A DNA stretch of 64,000 nt, from contig JAAXVL010000001.1 of the NCBI GenBank assembly GCA_013335535.1, positions 513,764 to 577,763 on the forward strand, given 5' to 3'. The position numbers and the translations under genes were made by a program. The stretch is from Azonexaceae bacterium. GTDB taxonomy: Bacteria; Pseudomonadota; Gammaproteobacteria; Burkholderiales; Rhodocyclaceae. The notes below the pieces were generated by a model. That model did not search any database. It was not told the origin of the DNA and saw nothing but the letters and a program-made list of their open reading frames with translations. Below are positions 1-7,851 of this stretch, one piece after another; the stretch's first letter is position 1; each line of letters starts with the position of its first letter.

Positions 1-2637
1 GAAATCGAGGGCGGTGTGCGCGGTCAACCGGAAATTCAGGGCAAATTTGAAATCGCCAGCCGGGTTTTGCCAGTCGCTCAGGCGACCGTTGGCATCGACC
101 AGATAGGGCTGGCGCCAGGCATCCGGGCGGCGGCTGGCGGTAAACCAAGCAGCCTGGTCGACGAGGTGGAGGTAGTGGCCCTCGCTGCCGCGGCTGAAGC
201 CGGCAATGCCCTGGGCGGTGGCAAGATCAGGCTGCAGGGCGGCAGGCAGGCGCAGGGTGCGCAGATTGCCATCGCCGCGTATGCGCCAGCCGTCACCGTC
301 GTGGGCAATGGCCAGGCTCTCGAAATCCTTCACCTTGCGAATGTATTCCGACGCGAAAACCGGATGCAGCGGCTGGCTGGCGGCCCAGCTGAAGACGGTG
401 TGCAGCGCCTTGAGGCCGGCCGGCTTGCTAGCTGAATAGGTGTGGTAGTAAATGTCTACCGGCTTCAGACGGCGCGGGGTTTCGGTCATCGTGAAGGTGT
501 CGATGACCTGTTCGTAGCCATAAAACGGGCCGCGCCAAAGGTTGGTGTAAATGTTCTCGTTGGTGATCGGGGCGTAGACCTGCAGGAAACCCTTGGTCCG
601 GATACCGAGTGGCCCGACGGCGGTCAGCGACGGGTTGCTCCGGGAAATGGAGGTGTCGCCCCCATTCATGTTGAGCAGCCCGGCTCTTTCGGCGATGCCC
701 AGGGCATCCGCGCCCGGGCTGGTATCGCCCGACCAGAGAAGCATGTTGACGGGCTTGCCGGACGGCGCCAGGCGGCGCCGGATATAGTCGATCGAGCCGT
801 TGATCTCACGATCGAAGTCGAGCGTGTAGCCGGGAATGTCGAGGTGGTGATACGCCTCCGGAGTGTCGGTGAAAATGCCGTGCTTGACCGTGTCCCACTT
901 GAACGGGTGGGAATAGGAGTGGCTGGCGATCTCGACATGCGGCAGGGCGAATATCTGGCGCGCCACTGCCTCCATGCGCGGACTGAGCGACGGGTAAAGA
1001 CCGTCCGGTGCGACTTCGGACTCGATGATCGAGGCAGTGGTTGGAACCCGGTATTTCTGCAGGATTTCGCGGTACAGCACTTCGGCTGCCAGCGGTCGGC
1101 CAGGCATTTCGGCCAGCGAGGGAAATCCGTCGCCGTCGATGTGCGAAAAGAACAGGCGGCGGCCATTTTCAGTCGTCACGTCCGGCATCGGAATGGGCGG
1201 CAAGCGGAGGGCGGCGCGCAGGAAGGCGAAGGGATCGATGACCCAGCGTACCTGGTCGGTTCCGGGAATTTCGTCGATGACGAAGGGCGCAAGGACGAAG
1301 CCGCCCCAGGCCGTGATAGCGGCACCGGTATAAGCCTCGTTCCTGGCGTCGCGCAGTTCGAGCAATATCCGGTCGGCCGGGTTACTGGCGCGAATCGGCA
1401 TGATCCGGCTGCGTTCGGGCTTGGGCGTTGTTTCGAAGCCGAGCATGGCATCGGCCTGTTCGACCTTGACCCGGCCGCTTGGCGAGGCTACGGTGCTCAG
1501 GCCGAATCCCCGGGCGGTGGCGCGATCGATCGGATAACCGAATTCGCCGATTACCGCGATCGGCATTCCCTGTTCCCGCTGGTTCTGTAACCAGCGGGCC
1601 AGTTTTTTCCCCTGCTCTTCAGTGAGGCTGCCCGAAAACCACGTGACGACGCCGGCGTAGCGGTCGCCCTGAATGGTGCTGGGGATTTCGCTCAGAACGC
1701 TGGCGTAGTCGACGACATAGCCCATATGGTTGAGCGGCATTTGCAGGTAGCGATGCGCATTGCTGAACTTAACCGACGGCGCTTCCCGGCTGTCGTGGAT
1801 GATCAGGATTCGTCGTGGTACCGCTTCCACGGCACCGATGCCGACGGTGGCCAGTGCCTGGTCGCCAACCCAGGGCGTGAAGCCGAGTTGGCGGATTTTC
1901 TCGGCCGTGGCCCGCGTGGTCGCGCGGTCGTGAGGCGGCACGTAATCGATGGCAAGAATCGGCAAGCCATCACGCTCATGGATGGTCTTGAGCTGGCCGA
2001 GCAGCCAGTCGCGGTCTCCAGGAGGGACCTCGATATATTGGCCTGTCCTGGCGTTCCAGCCGCGAAACAGGGATTCGGCAGCGACCATCTCGATCTTGTC
2101 GCGGACGCTGGGCACGATCTCGAAGCCGCGATTGAGGATCAGCTTGATTCCGGGAAAGCGCTCGTGCAGCGTTTCGATGACCCGGATCAGGCCTGCCTGC
2201 TGCGCCTTTTCATCGAAGCGGGCGGCCAGGCGGTAGGCGTCGAGCGTGTCGAGGAAGAATCCGCGATAGCCTTTGGCCCACAGGGGGGCAATCACCTGTT
2301 CAGCAAAAAAAACCGGCCAGTCGGCCGGGCTCTGGTCGATGACGACCGAGCCCCAGTCCGCGTTGCGGGCGATTTTCCAGGCGTCGGGGATTTTCGGGAA
2401 ATACGGGCGGCCCGGGTGTGCTTCGGCAACCGCCGCATAGGCGTAAAGCTGGCTGTAGGGGCGGCGATAGTCGAGTGGCTCATGGCCGTGGTCGGGGTCG
2501 ACCACGACAATGTCAAATGCCTTGAATTCGGCTAGGGGGAGGGCCTTTCCGTAATACAGCGCGACGGCCGTTTCGGAAACCCCTGGCGGCGACAGGATGA
2601 ATCCAAAAAGCAGGACAAACAGGCGCAACCCAAGCAC
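1..2637 (-). CDS. pelA: PelA-like Pel polysaccharide hydrolase/deacetylase (3' end outside window)
   Basis: Periplasmic modification enzyme of the Pel exopolysaccharide pathway: an N-terminal glycoside hydrolase of the alpha-1,4-galactosaminidase type followed by a polysaccharide deacetylase. 879 codons are visible and the gene runs off the window. Seen: hydrophobic signal segment at about residues 1-20; hydrolase motif FFLDTLDAY with Asp130, and Glu188 in AAESLFRGW; deacetylase metal motif HIDGDG (499-504, Asp501) and HSYSH (His573, His577). These residues sit at a constant offset of 27-30 from the catalytic residues I recall for Pseudomonas aeruginosa PelA (D160, E218, D528, H600, H604). 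There is no in-frame ATG between an upstream TAG (2653-2655) and the mature protein, so GTG at 2637 is the likely start. Other pel genes would lie beyond position 1. Confidence 0.88.
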   Translation of the reverse strand, partial: MLGLRLFVLLFGFILSPPGVSETAVALYYGKALPLAEFKAFDIVVVDPDHGHEPLDYRRPYSQLYAYAAVAEAHPGRPYFPKIPDAWKIARNADWGSVVIDQSPADWPVFFAEQVIAPLWAKGYRGFFLDTLDAYRLAARFDEKAQQAGLIRVIETLHERFPGIKLILNRGFEIVPSVRDKIEMVAAESLFRGWNARTGQYIEVPPGDRDWLLGQLKTIHERDGLPILAIDYVPPHDRATTRATAEKIRQLGFTPWVGDQALATVGIGAVEAVPRRILIIHDSREAPSVKFSNAHRYLQMPLNHMGYVVDYASVLSEIPSTIQGDRYAGVVTWFSGSLTEEQGKKLARWLQNQREQGMPIAVIGEFGYPIDRATARGFGLSTVASPSGRVKVEQADAMLGFETTPKPERSRIMPIRASNPADRILLELRDARNEAYTGAAITAWGGFVLAPFVIDEIPGTDQVRWVIDPFAFLRAALRLPPIPMPDVTTENGRRLFFSHIDGDGFPSLAEMPGRPLAAEVLYREILQKYRVPTTASIIESEVAPDGLYPSLSPRMEAVARQIFALPHVEIASHSYSHPFKWDTVKHGIFTDTPEAYHHLDIPGYTLDFDREINGSIDYIRRRLAPSGKPVNMLLWSGDTSPGADALGIAERAGLLNMNGGDTSISRSNPSLTAVGPLGIRTKGFLQVYAPITNENIYTNLWRGPFYGYEQVIDTFTMTETPRRLKPVDIYYHTYSASKPAGLKALHTVFSWAASQPLHPVFASEYIRKVKDFESLAIAHDGDGWRIRGDGNLRTLRLPAALQPDLATAQGIAGFSRGSEGHYLHLVDQAAWFTASRRPDAWRQPYLVDANGRLSDWQNPAGDFKFALNFRLTAHTALDF
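20..57 (+). repeat. Dispersed short repeat, copy inside pelA
   Basis: The plus strand reads CGGTCAACCGGAAATTCAGG and continues with GCAAATTTGAAATCG, matching the dispersed repeat seen best at 3899-3937. It lies within pelA coding sequence, so chance similarity cannot be excluded. Confidence 0.45.
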
Positions 2638-2645
2638 TTTATGAA

Positions 2646-2667
2646 AATCGCTCTAAAAAAAGCGATT
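2646..2667 (-). other. Hairpin in the pelA leader
   Basis: A perfect 7-bp inverted repeat (AATCGCT / AGCGATT) with an 8-base A/T-rich loop ends 8 bases before the GTG start of pelA. It would fold in the mRNA next to the ribosome-binding region, where the only purine-rich stretch is a weak AGAG. It could limit translation initiation or act as a leftover terminator. The symmetry is seen; the role is inferred. Confidence 0.45.
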
Positions 2668-2711
2668 AGACACCTGCATATTGGCCGCGTCAAAGCCACT
2701 TGGTGAAGTTT

Positions 2712-2727
2712 TGTGAGATAAATCACG
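2712..2727 (-). promoter_or_regulatory. CRP-type operator upstream of pelA
   Basis: TGTGA-GATAAA-TCACG matches the CRP-family consensus TGTGA-N6-TCACA at nine of ten conserved bases. It is centred about 82 bases before the pelA start, a usual place for activation. In some bacteria CRP relatives (Clp of Xanthomonas, Bcam1349 of Burkholderia) respond to c-di-GMP and control exopolysaccharide genes; which family member acts here is not known. Confidence 0.55.
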
Positions 2728-2743
2728 CGCTTCATTATTCTGT

Positions 2744-2770
2744 GCTAACCCACTGTGGCGGTGGATTAGC
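2744..2770. other. 10-bp inverted repeat between nadA and pelA
   Basis: GCTAACCCAC, a 7-base loop, then GTGGATTAGC forms a 10-bp stem with one G-T pair, 13 bases beyond the nadA stop codon. No T-run follows on the minus strand, so it is not a classical intrinsic terminator. It may mark the end of the nadA transcript or stabilise its 3' end. Confidence 0.4.
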
Positions 2771-2782
2771 AAAAGAGTATCG

Positions 2783-3880
2783 CTACGAAATTGCCAGCAT
2801 TCGCTCCAGTGCGAGTTTTGCCATTTTTGTTTCGTTTTCGGAAACTTTTATCTGATTGACAACTTTTCCTTCGACGAGGTTTTCCAGCGTCCAGGCGAGG
2901 TGTTGCGGGTCGATGCGCTGCATGGTCGAGCACATGCAGATCGTGGTGGCCATGAACTGGACGATCTTGTTCTGCGGCAGAACCTCCTTGGCTAGACGCT
3001 CGACCAGGTTGAGTTCGGTGCCGACCAGCCAGCGCGTGCCTTCTGGCGCTTCCTTGATGGTCTTGACGATGTGTTCGGTCGAGCCGACATAGTCGGACGC
3101 TGCGCACACCTCGAAATTGCATTCCGGGTGGGCGATGACCTTGCCCTCCGGGTACTTGGCGCGGAAGGCGTCGATGTGCGATTTCTGGAACATCTGGTGC
3201 ACCGAGCAATGGCCCTTCCACAGAAGAATTTTGGCTTTCTTGATCTGCGCCGGCGTCAGCCCGCCGAGTTCGAGGTCCGGATCCCAGACGACCATTTCGT
3301 CCATCGGGATGCCCATGTTGTGGCCGGTCCACCGGCCAAGATGCTGGTCGGGGAAGAACAGCACTTTCGGACGACGCTCGAAGGCCCATTTGGCAATGGT
3401 GCCGGCGTTCGACGAAGTGCACACGATGCCGCCATGTTCGCCGCAGAAGGCTTTGAGGTCGGCCGCCGAGTTGATGTAGGTGACCGGGGTGACTTCCTCT
3501 TCGGCGTTGAGCACTTCGTTGAGCTCGCGCCAACAGCGTTCGACCTTGGCCAGGTTGGCCATGTCGGCCATCGAGCAGCCTGCCGCGAGGTCGGGCAGGA
3601 TGGCTTTCTGGTGCGGCGCGGTCATGATGTCGGCGACTTCGGCCATGAAATGTACGCCGCAGAAAATGACGAATTCGGAGTCCGTCTGCGACGCCAGGCG
3701 CGACAGCTTTAGTGAATCCCCGGTCAGGTCGGCGTATTGATAGACGTCGGCGCGCTGGTAGTGATGGCACAGGATGACGGCTCGCTTGCCGAGCTTGGCG
3801 CGGGCGACGCGGATGCGCTCGTGACAGGCGTCATCGGAAAGGCGGTTGAACGGATCGAAGGCGATGGTGGCTGTTTGCAT
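2783..3880 (-). CDS. nadA: Quinolinate synthase NadA
   Basis: Cytosolic 4Fe-4S enzyme that condenses iminoaspartate with dihydroxyacetone phosphate to quinolinate, the second step of de novo NAD synthesis. The 365-residue protein has the family's usual length. Visible signatures are the N-terminal LCHHYQ, the CGVHFMAE cysteine region, TSSNAGTI, HPECNFEVC and the C-terminal TTICMCSTM, which together carry the cluster-binding cysteines. The ATG at 3880 follows a GAGA ribosome site and begins the conserved region; the open frame extends further upstream (to 4264), but that extension lies antisense-like over the rhodanese gene and has no family similarity. Preceded on the same strand by a rhodanese gene, probably co-transcribed. 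Confidence 0.96.
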   Translation of the reverse strand: MQTATIAFDPFNRLSDDACHERIRVARAKLGKRAVILCHHYQRADVYQYADLTGDSLKLSRLASQTDSEFVIFCGVHFMAEVADIMTAPHQKAILPDLAAGCSMADMANLAKVERCWRELNEVLNAEEEVTPVTYINSAADLKAFCGEHGGIVCTSSNAGTIAKWAFERRPKVLFFPDQHLGRWTGHNMGIPMDEMVVWDPDLELGGLTPAQIKKAKILLWKGHCSVHQMFQKSHIDAFRAKYPEGKVIAHPECNFEVCAASDYVGSTEHIVKTIKEAPEGTRWLVGTELNLVERLAKEVLPQNKIVQFMATTICMCSTMQRIDPQHLAWTLENLVEGKVVNQIKVSENETKMAKLALERMLAIS

Positions 3881-3898
3881 GCTGTTCTCTGAATCTGG

Positions 3899-3937
3899 CC
3901 ATTTCAATTTTGGCCGTTTTTTCCGGTTGACCGTGGG
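3899..3937 (-). repeat. Dispersed short repeat (reference copy, nadA-rhodanese gap)
   Basis: Read on the minus strand: CCCACGGTCAACCGG, a run of six A, CGGCCAAAATTG, then AAATGG. It fills most of the 58-base gap between the rhodanese stop and nadA start. Close relatives lie at 21854-21888, 45977-46013 and 59093-59126, and weaker ones inside genes. Confidence 0.75.
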
Positions 3938-3938
3938 A

Positions 3939-4391
3939 TTATCCCTGAATCCACGGCAATCCGGCCTTGCGCCAGCCACCGATGGTGTTGCGATGCCCGT
4001 TGGCATCCTTGTCGCCCTCGAAGCCTTCGAGGATGTTGTAGCAGTTGTTGTAGCCGGCCTCAGTGGCGGCGCTGGCCGCCGCGACCGAACGCACGCCGCT
4101 GCGGCAGAGGAACATGACCAGCGCCTCGGGATCGACCTGGCGCTTGAGTTCCGCCAGGAAATTGGGGTTGCGCACGCCGCCCGGGTATTGATTCCACTCG
4201 ATCTCGACCGCGCCGGCGACGCGGCCGACCCAGTCCCATTCGGCCCGGGTCCGGACATCGACAATTTTGGCGCCGGGCGCCAGGCGCAACAACTCGCCCG
4301 CTTCCTGCGGCGTCAACTCGCCCTGATAGGCGCGATCAAGGGCTTTGCCGCGGGCCTGGGCCAGACTGAGTATCTCGGTTAACTTTCCCAT
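3939..4391 (-). CDS. Rhodanese-like sulfurtransferase
   Basis: Single-domain rhodanese of 150 residues, a persulfide carrier or thiosulfate sulfurtransferase in the cytosol (no signal peptide seen). The active-site loop CRSGVRS holds the catalytic cysteine, and the N-terminal part has the usual IVDVRTRAEW strand. The C-terminus ends in the typical GGWRKAGLPW. ATG at 4391 is chosen over an in-frame TTG at 4400. It lies directly upstream of nadA, whose iron-sulfur cluster needs sulfur; a functional link is plausible but not shown. The exact physiological donor is unknown. Confidence 0.88.
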   Translation of the reverse strand: MGKLTEILSLAQARGKALDRAYQGELTPQEAGELLRLAPGAKIVDVRTRAEWDWVGRVAGAVEIEWNQYPGGVRNPNFLAELKRQVDPEALVMFLCRSGVRSVAAASAATEAGYNNCYNILEGFEGDKDANGHRNTIGGWRKAGLPWIQG

Positions 4392-4438
4392 AATGTCCAA
4401 CTGCTAAAATTGCAGGTTAATAGTATAGGGCAGACATC

Positions 4439-5611
4439 ATGGGACTTGAGCATCACCTCGCCGCCTCCGCCACGCCGGCCGAACGCTCGGCCGAAGCGCA
4501 GAAGGCCACCTGGGTCAGCGTCGCGGTCAATCTGGTGATGACCATCGCCCAATTGATCGTCGGCTGGCTGGCCCATTCGCAGTCGCTGGTCGCCCACGGA
4601 TTGCATTCGTTCTCAGACCTGTTGTCGGATTTTCTCGTCATTTACGCCAGCCGACAGAGCGCCCAGCCGGCCGACCAGTCCCATCCCTACGGCCACGCCC
4701 GCGTCGAAACGGCGGCGACGCTGGTGCTCGGAACCTCGCTGACCCTGATCGGTGGCGGCATCCTCTGGGAATCCGGCATGCGTCTCCAGCACATCGAGGC
4801 GCTGCCAACCGTACAGTATTCGGCGCTCTGGGTGGCGGTGGCCACGGTAATTTCAAAGGAAGCCCTGTATCGCTACCTGATCCGCGTGGCCGAACGGCTG
4901 CGCTCGCAACTGCTCATCGGCAACGCCCTGCATACGCGGGCCGATGCGGCGTCGGCGCTGGTTGTCGTGGTCGGCATCGGCGGCGCACTGCTGGGCTGGT
5001 CTTTCCTCGACCTGCTGGCAGCGGCGCTGATGGGCTTCATGATCCTGCACATGGGCGCCGGTCTGGCCTGGGGGGCGATCAAGGAGCTGATCGATACCGG
5101 TCTCGACGACGTTCAAGTCGAAGCTATCCGCAAGACGCTGCTGGCGACCCCAGGCGTGCGCGACCTTCATCAACTACGGACCCGGCGCATGGCGCACCAG
5201 GCACTGGTCGATACTCATGTCCAGGTCGATTCGCGGATCAGCGTCTCTGAAGGGCATCGCATAGCCGAGTCGGCCCGTGCCAGGGTTTTGCGCGAACATC
5301 CCGAGGTGCTCGACGTGCTCGTCCATATCGACCCGGAAGACGACATGGATCCGGATTCCTACGCCACGCGATTGCCGGCCAGGGATGCCTTGCTCGGTGA
5401 ATTGCGGCCATTGCTGGTCGGTCTGCCCGAACCGGAAAAAATAGTTCTGCACTATCTGAAAGGTCAGGTCGAGGCTGAAATTTTCTTCAGTCACGCCCTG
5501 TTCGAAAACGGCGAGGCACTTCGGCAAGCCGAGAATCTTCTCGTCGATCGCCTCAAGTTGTATCCCCTGATCCGGCGCGTATCGCTGAATTGCCTCGTCG
5601 CACCAAATTAG
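4439..5611 (+). CDS. Cation diffusion facilitator (CDF) metal exporter
   Basis: Inner-membrane proton/metal antiporter of the CDF family, 390 residues. Several transmembrane segments are visible in the first 220 residues. The metal site of TM2 is HSFSD (His56, Asp60) and that of TM5 is HTRAD; the His/Asp pairs are usual for zinc or cadmium rather than iron transporters. The cytosolic C-terminal domain follows (VRDLHQLRTRR... VHIDPED), and then about 90 further residues, making the protein longer than the usual ~300. It is divergent from the rhodanese gene. Substrate is inferred only. Confidence 0.9.
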   Translation: MGLEHHLAASATPAERSAEAQKATWVSVAVNLVMTIAQLIVGWLAHSQSLVAHGLHSFSDLLSDFLVIYASRQSAQPADQSHPYGHARVETAATLVLGTSLTLIGGGILWESGMRLQHIEALPTVQYSALWVAVATVISKEALYRYLIRVAERLRSQLLIGNALHTRADAASALVVVVGIGGALLGWSFLDLLAAALMGFMILHMGAGLAWGAIKELIDTGLDDVQVEAIRKTLLATPGVRDLHQLRTRRMAHQALVDTHVQVDSRISVSEGHRIAESARARVLREHPEVLDVLVHIDPEDDMDPDSYATRLPARDALLGELRPLLVGLPEPEKIVLHYLKGQVEAEIFFSHALFENGEALRQAENLLVDRLKLYPLIRRVSLNCLVAPN

Positions 5612-5615
5612 GGCG
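5598..5615 (+). promoter_or_regulatory. Second (weaker) NtrC-type site
   Basis: CGCACC-AAATTA-GGGCG resembles half of the NtrC consensus TGCAC-N5/6-GTGCA, overlapping the CDF stop codon. Its position, 31 bases upstream of the better site, fits the usual pair of enhancer sites before glnA. Confidence 0.4.
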
Positions 5616-5628
5616 TAATTTTAACGTA

Positions 5629-5647
5629 TTGCACTATTCCGGTGCGT
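5629..5647 (+). promoter_or_regulatory. NtrC enhancer site of glnA
   Basis: TTGCACTATTCCGGTGCGT is close to the NtrC consensus (TGCAC-N6-GGTGC). It lies about 70 bases upstream of the sigma-54 promoter, the distance expected for a sigma-54 enhancer. The cognate regulator NtrC is encoded at 13277 in this window. Confidence 0.75.
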
Positions 5648-5709
5648 CAATTCTTTGCTTAAACCCTGCATCTCGTTGTGGCAAAATGCAAAGATCACTC
5701 GCTGGCCTT

Positions 5710-5725
5710 TGGCACAGTTTCTGCT
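5710..5725 (+). promoter_or_regulatory. Sigma-54 promoter of glnA
   Basis: TGGCAC-AGTTT-CTGCT matches the sigma-54 -24/-12 consensus TGGCAC-N5-TTGCW with the correct GG-to-GC spacing. Transcription would start about 60 bases before the glnA ATG. Together with the NtrC site it predicts induction under nitrogen limitation. Confidence 0.75.
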
Positions 5726-5799
5726 AAATGAACCGCGTTACGATTTTTTGATTGTCGCCGGATCGCCCGGCAACTTGTTTTCTTAGGAGATTAAGGCAT

Positions 5800-7215
5800 A
5801 TGGCAACCCCGCAAGACGTGCTCAAGATGATCAAGGAAAACGACGCCAAGTTCGTCGATTTCCGTTTCACCGATACCCGTGGCAAGGAACAGCACGTCAC
5901 CGTGCCGGTTTCTGCCTTCAGCGAAGACAAGTTCGATAACGGTCACGCTTTCGACGGTTCCTCCATCGCTGGCTGGAAGGGCATTCAAGCTTCCGACATG
6001 CAACTGAATCCGGATCCTGATACCGCCTACATCGACCCGTTCTTCGATGAAACCACCGTCGTTCTGACCTGTGACGTCATCGACCCGACCGATGGCCGTG
6101 GTTACGACCGCGACCCGCGCTCCATCGCCAAGCGCGCTGAAGCCTACCTTAAGTCCTCTGGTATCGGCGACACCGCTTACTTCGGTCCGGAACCGGAATT
6201 CTTCATTTTTGACGGTGTCGAGTGGAATGTCGACATGTCCGGCTGCTCCCTGAAGATCCATTCCGCTGAAGCGGCCTGGGGTTCGGGCGAGAAGAACGAT
6301 GGTTCCGGTTCCACCGGCCACCGTCCGACCGTCAAGGGCGGCTACTTCCCGGTTCCCCCGGTCGACAGCCTGCACGACATCCGTTCGGCTATGGTCCTGA
6401 CCCTGGAAGCCCTCGGCTGCCCGGTTGAGGTTCACCACCACGAAGTTGCCACTGCCGGTCAGTGCGAAATCGGTACCGTGTTCAACACCCTGGTCAAGCG
6501 TGCTGACCAGACCCAGATCCTGAAGTACGTTGTGCACAATGTGGCACATCAGTACGGCAAGACCGCCACCTTCATGCCGAAGCCCATCGTTGGCGACAAC
6601 GGTTCCGGCATGCACGTTCACCAGTCCATCTGGAAGGACGGCAAGAACCTGTTCGCTGGCGACGGCTACGCTGGTCTGTCTGAAACCGCCCTGTTCTACA
6701 TCGGCGGCATTATCAAGCACGCCAAGGCACTGAACGCCATTACCAATCCGGGTACCAACTCCTACAAGCGTCTGGTCCCGCACTACGAAGCACCGGTCAA
6801 GCTGGCTTACTCCGCCAAGAACCGTTCCGCTTCCATCCGCATTCCGTACGTTGCCTCCACCAAGGCTCGTCGTATCGAGACCCGTTTCCCGGATCCGATC
6901 GCCAATCCGTACCTGTGCTTCGCTGCGCTGCTGATGGCCGGCCTGGATGGTATCCAGAACAAGATTCACCCGGGCGACCCGGCTTCCAAGAACCTGTACG
7001 ACCTGCCGCCGGAAGAAGATGCAGCCATTCCGACCGTCTGCGCCTCCCTCGAAGAAGCGCTGGCCGCTCTGGCCGCTGACCACGAGTTCCTGACCCGTGG
7101 CGGTGTCTTCTCCAACGACTGGATCGATTCCTACATCGAACTGAAGATGGACGAAGTGAACAAGGTTCGCATGACGACCCACCCGGTCGAGTTCGACCTG
7201 TATTACTCCTGCTAA
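5800..7215 (+). CDS. glnA: Glutamine synthetase type I
   Basis: Makes glutamine from glutamate, ammonia and ATP; the central nitrogen-assimilation enzyme, a cytosolic dodecamer. 471 residues, normal for the family. Seen: the beta-grasp start ([18 protein letters not shown]), metal/glutamate motifs GPEPEFFIF and [10 protein letters not shown], and the adenylylation loop NLYDLPPEE with Tyr400, so activity is probably controlled by GlnE. The ATG at 5800 follows AGGAGA. Codon use is more biased than in its neighbours, as expected for a highly expressed gene. Controlled by the NtrC sites and sigma-54 promoter upstream. Confidence 0.98.
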   Translation: MATPQDVLKMIKENDAKFVDFRFTDTRGKEQHVTVPVSAFSEDKFDNGHAFDGSSIAGWKGIQASDMQLNPDPDTAYIDPFFDETTVVLTCDVIDPTDGRGYDRDPRSIAKRAEAYLKSSGIGDTAYFGPEPEFFIFDGVEWNVDMSGCSLKIHSAEAAWGSGEKNDGSGSTGHRPTVKGGYFPVPPVDSLHDIRSAMVLTLEALGCPVEVHHHEVATAGQCEIGTVFNTLVKRADQTQILKYVVHNVAHQYGKTATFMPKPIVGDNGSGMHVHQSIWKDGKNLFAGDGYAGLSETALFYIGGIIKHAKALNAITNPGTNSYKRLVPHYEAPVKLAYSAKNRSASIRIPYVASTKARRIETRFPDPIANPYLCFAALLMAGLDGIQNKIHPGDPASKNLYDLPPEEDAAIPTVCASLEEALAALAADHEFLTRGGVFSNDWIDSYIELKMDEVNKVRMTTHPVEFDLYYSC

Positions 7216-7230
7216 TCAGCCGGATAAGCA

Positions 7231-7259
7231 AAAAGGGCGGGATTTCCCGCCCTTTTTTT
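7231..7259 (+). terminator. Intrinsic terminator of glnA
   Basis: GGGCGGGA-TT-TCCCGCCC stem followed by seven T, 15 bases after the glnA stop codon. The A-run on its other side would also allow weak termination from the minus strand. Confidence 0.9.
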
Positions 7260-7323
7260 GTTTACTTTTTCCTGGCTCGGCCGTTAAGTCCGGTACACTA
7301 AAAAAATGACAGGAATGATGACG

Positions 7324-7773
7324 ATGACACGCAGTTCGCTTGCCCTGCTAATCGCTTTGTTGCCGTTCTCGGCTTTGGCCCAGACGATTTACAAATGTGT
7401 TGATGCCAATGGCAGTACGACATACGCCAGTGCGCGACTCGACAAGAATTGCAAGGTGATTTCCAGCGGTCAGGAAAATGCCATGCCGGCTCCGCCAAAA
7501 GCCAAGCCAGCCGGCGCTGCAGCCAATCCCTCGCCTGCTGGCTTTCCGCGTGTTCAGGAAGACACGCAAAGGGCGCGCGACGGTGATCGACGGCATATTC
7601 TCGAGCAGGAGCTGGCTGGCGAGCAACGCAATCTGGAGCAGGCGCGCAAGGATCTGTCCGAACAGCAGGCCGCCGGTGCGTCCGGTGACCGCCTTGCCCC
7701 CTACCGCGACCGCGTTGGCCAGCATGAGCGCAACATCCAGGCAATCCAGAAAGAGCTGGGCAATCTTAAGTAA
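7324..7773 (+). CDS. DUF4124-containing periplasmic protein
   Basis: A 149-residue exported protein with a signal peptide (LALLIALLPFSALA, cleavage before QTIYKC). The motif IYKCVDANGSTTYAS is the DUF4124 signature found in many small proteobacterial envelope proteins of unknown function. A proline/alanine linker leads to a charged coiled coil (about residues 75-145, EQELAGEQRNLEQARKDLSE). The start at 7324 has an AGGA nine bases upstream; in-frame ATGs at 7306, 7315 and 7318 are alternatives. A gene of this type commonly sits between glnA and ntrBC in betaproteobacteria. No biochemical role is known to me. Confidence 0.82.
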   Translation: MTRSSLALLIALLPFSALAQTIYKCVDANGSTTYASARLDKNCKVISSGQENAMPAPPKAKPAGAAANPSPAGFPRVQEDTQRARDGDRRHILEQELAGEQRNLEQARKDLSEQQAAGASGDRLAPYRDRVGQHERNIQAIQKELGNLK

Positions 7774-7802
7774 TCGCGAGTTCTTGTTTGTTAGCGAAGT
7801 TT

Positions 7803-7822
7803 GAGGGCGCCGAGGCGCCCTC
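7803..7822. terminator. Hairpin between convergent genes
   Basis: GAGGGCGCC-GA-GGCGCCCTC, a 9-bp perfect stem between the DUF4124 gene (plus) and the RND permease gene (minus). The T-run after it on the plus strand is short (TGCTTTTG). Likely ends the plus-strand transcript and perhaps both. Confidence 0.6.
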
Positions 7823-7851
7823 TGCTTTTGCTAAGCCCTAATGACTCGATC

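Noticed and set aside
442..2535. Two plus-strand frames (382 and 269 codons) over pelA
   Set aside because: pelA on the minus strand is open through the whole region with catalytic motifs in both domains; the plus-strand frames have none.
5791..7182. 463-codon open frame antisense to glnA
   Set aside because: It mirrors glnA almost exactly and its product has no recognisable domains. Strong codon bias in a GC-rich highly expressed gene leaves long open frames on the other strand. No ribosome site or promoter supports it.
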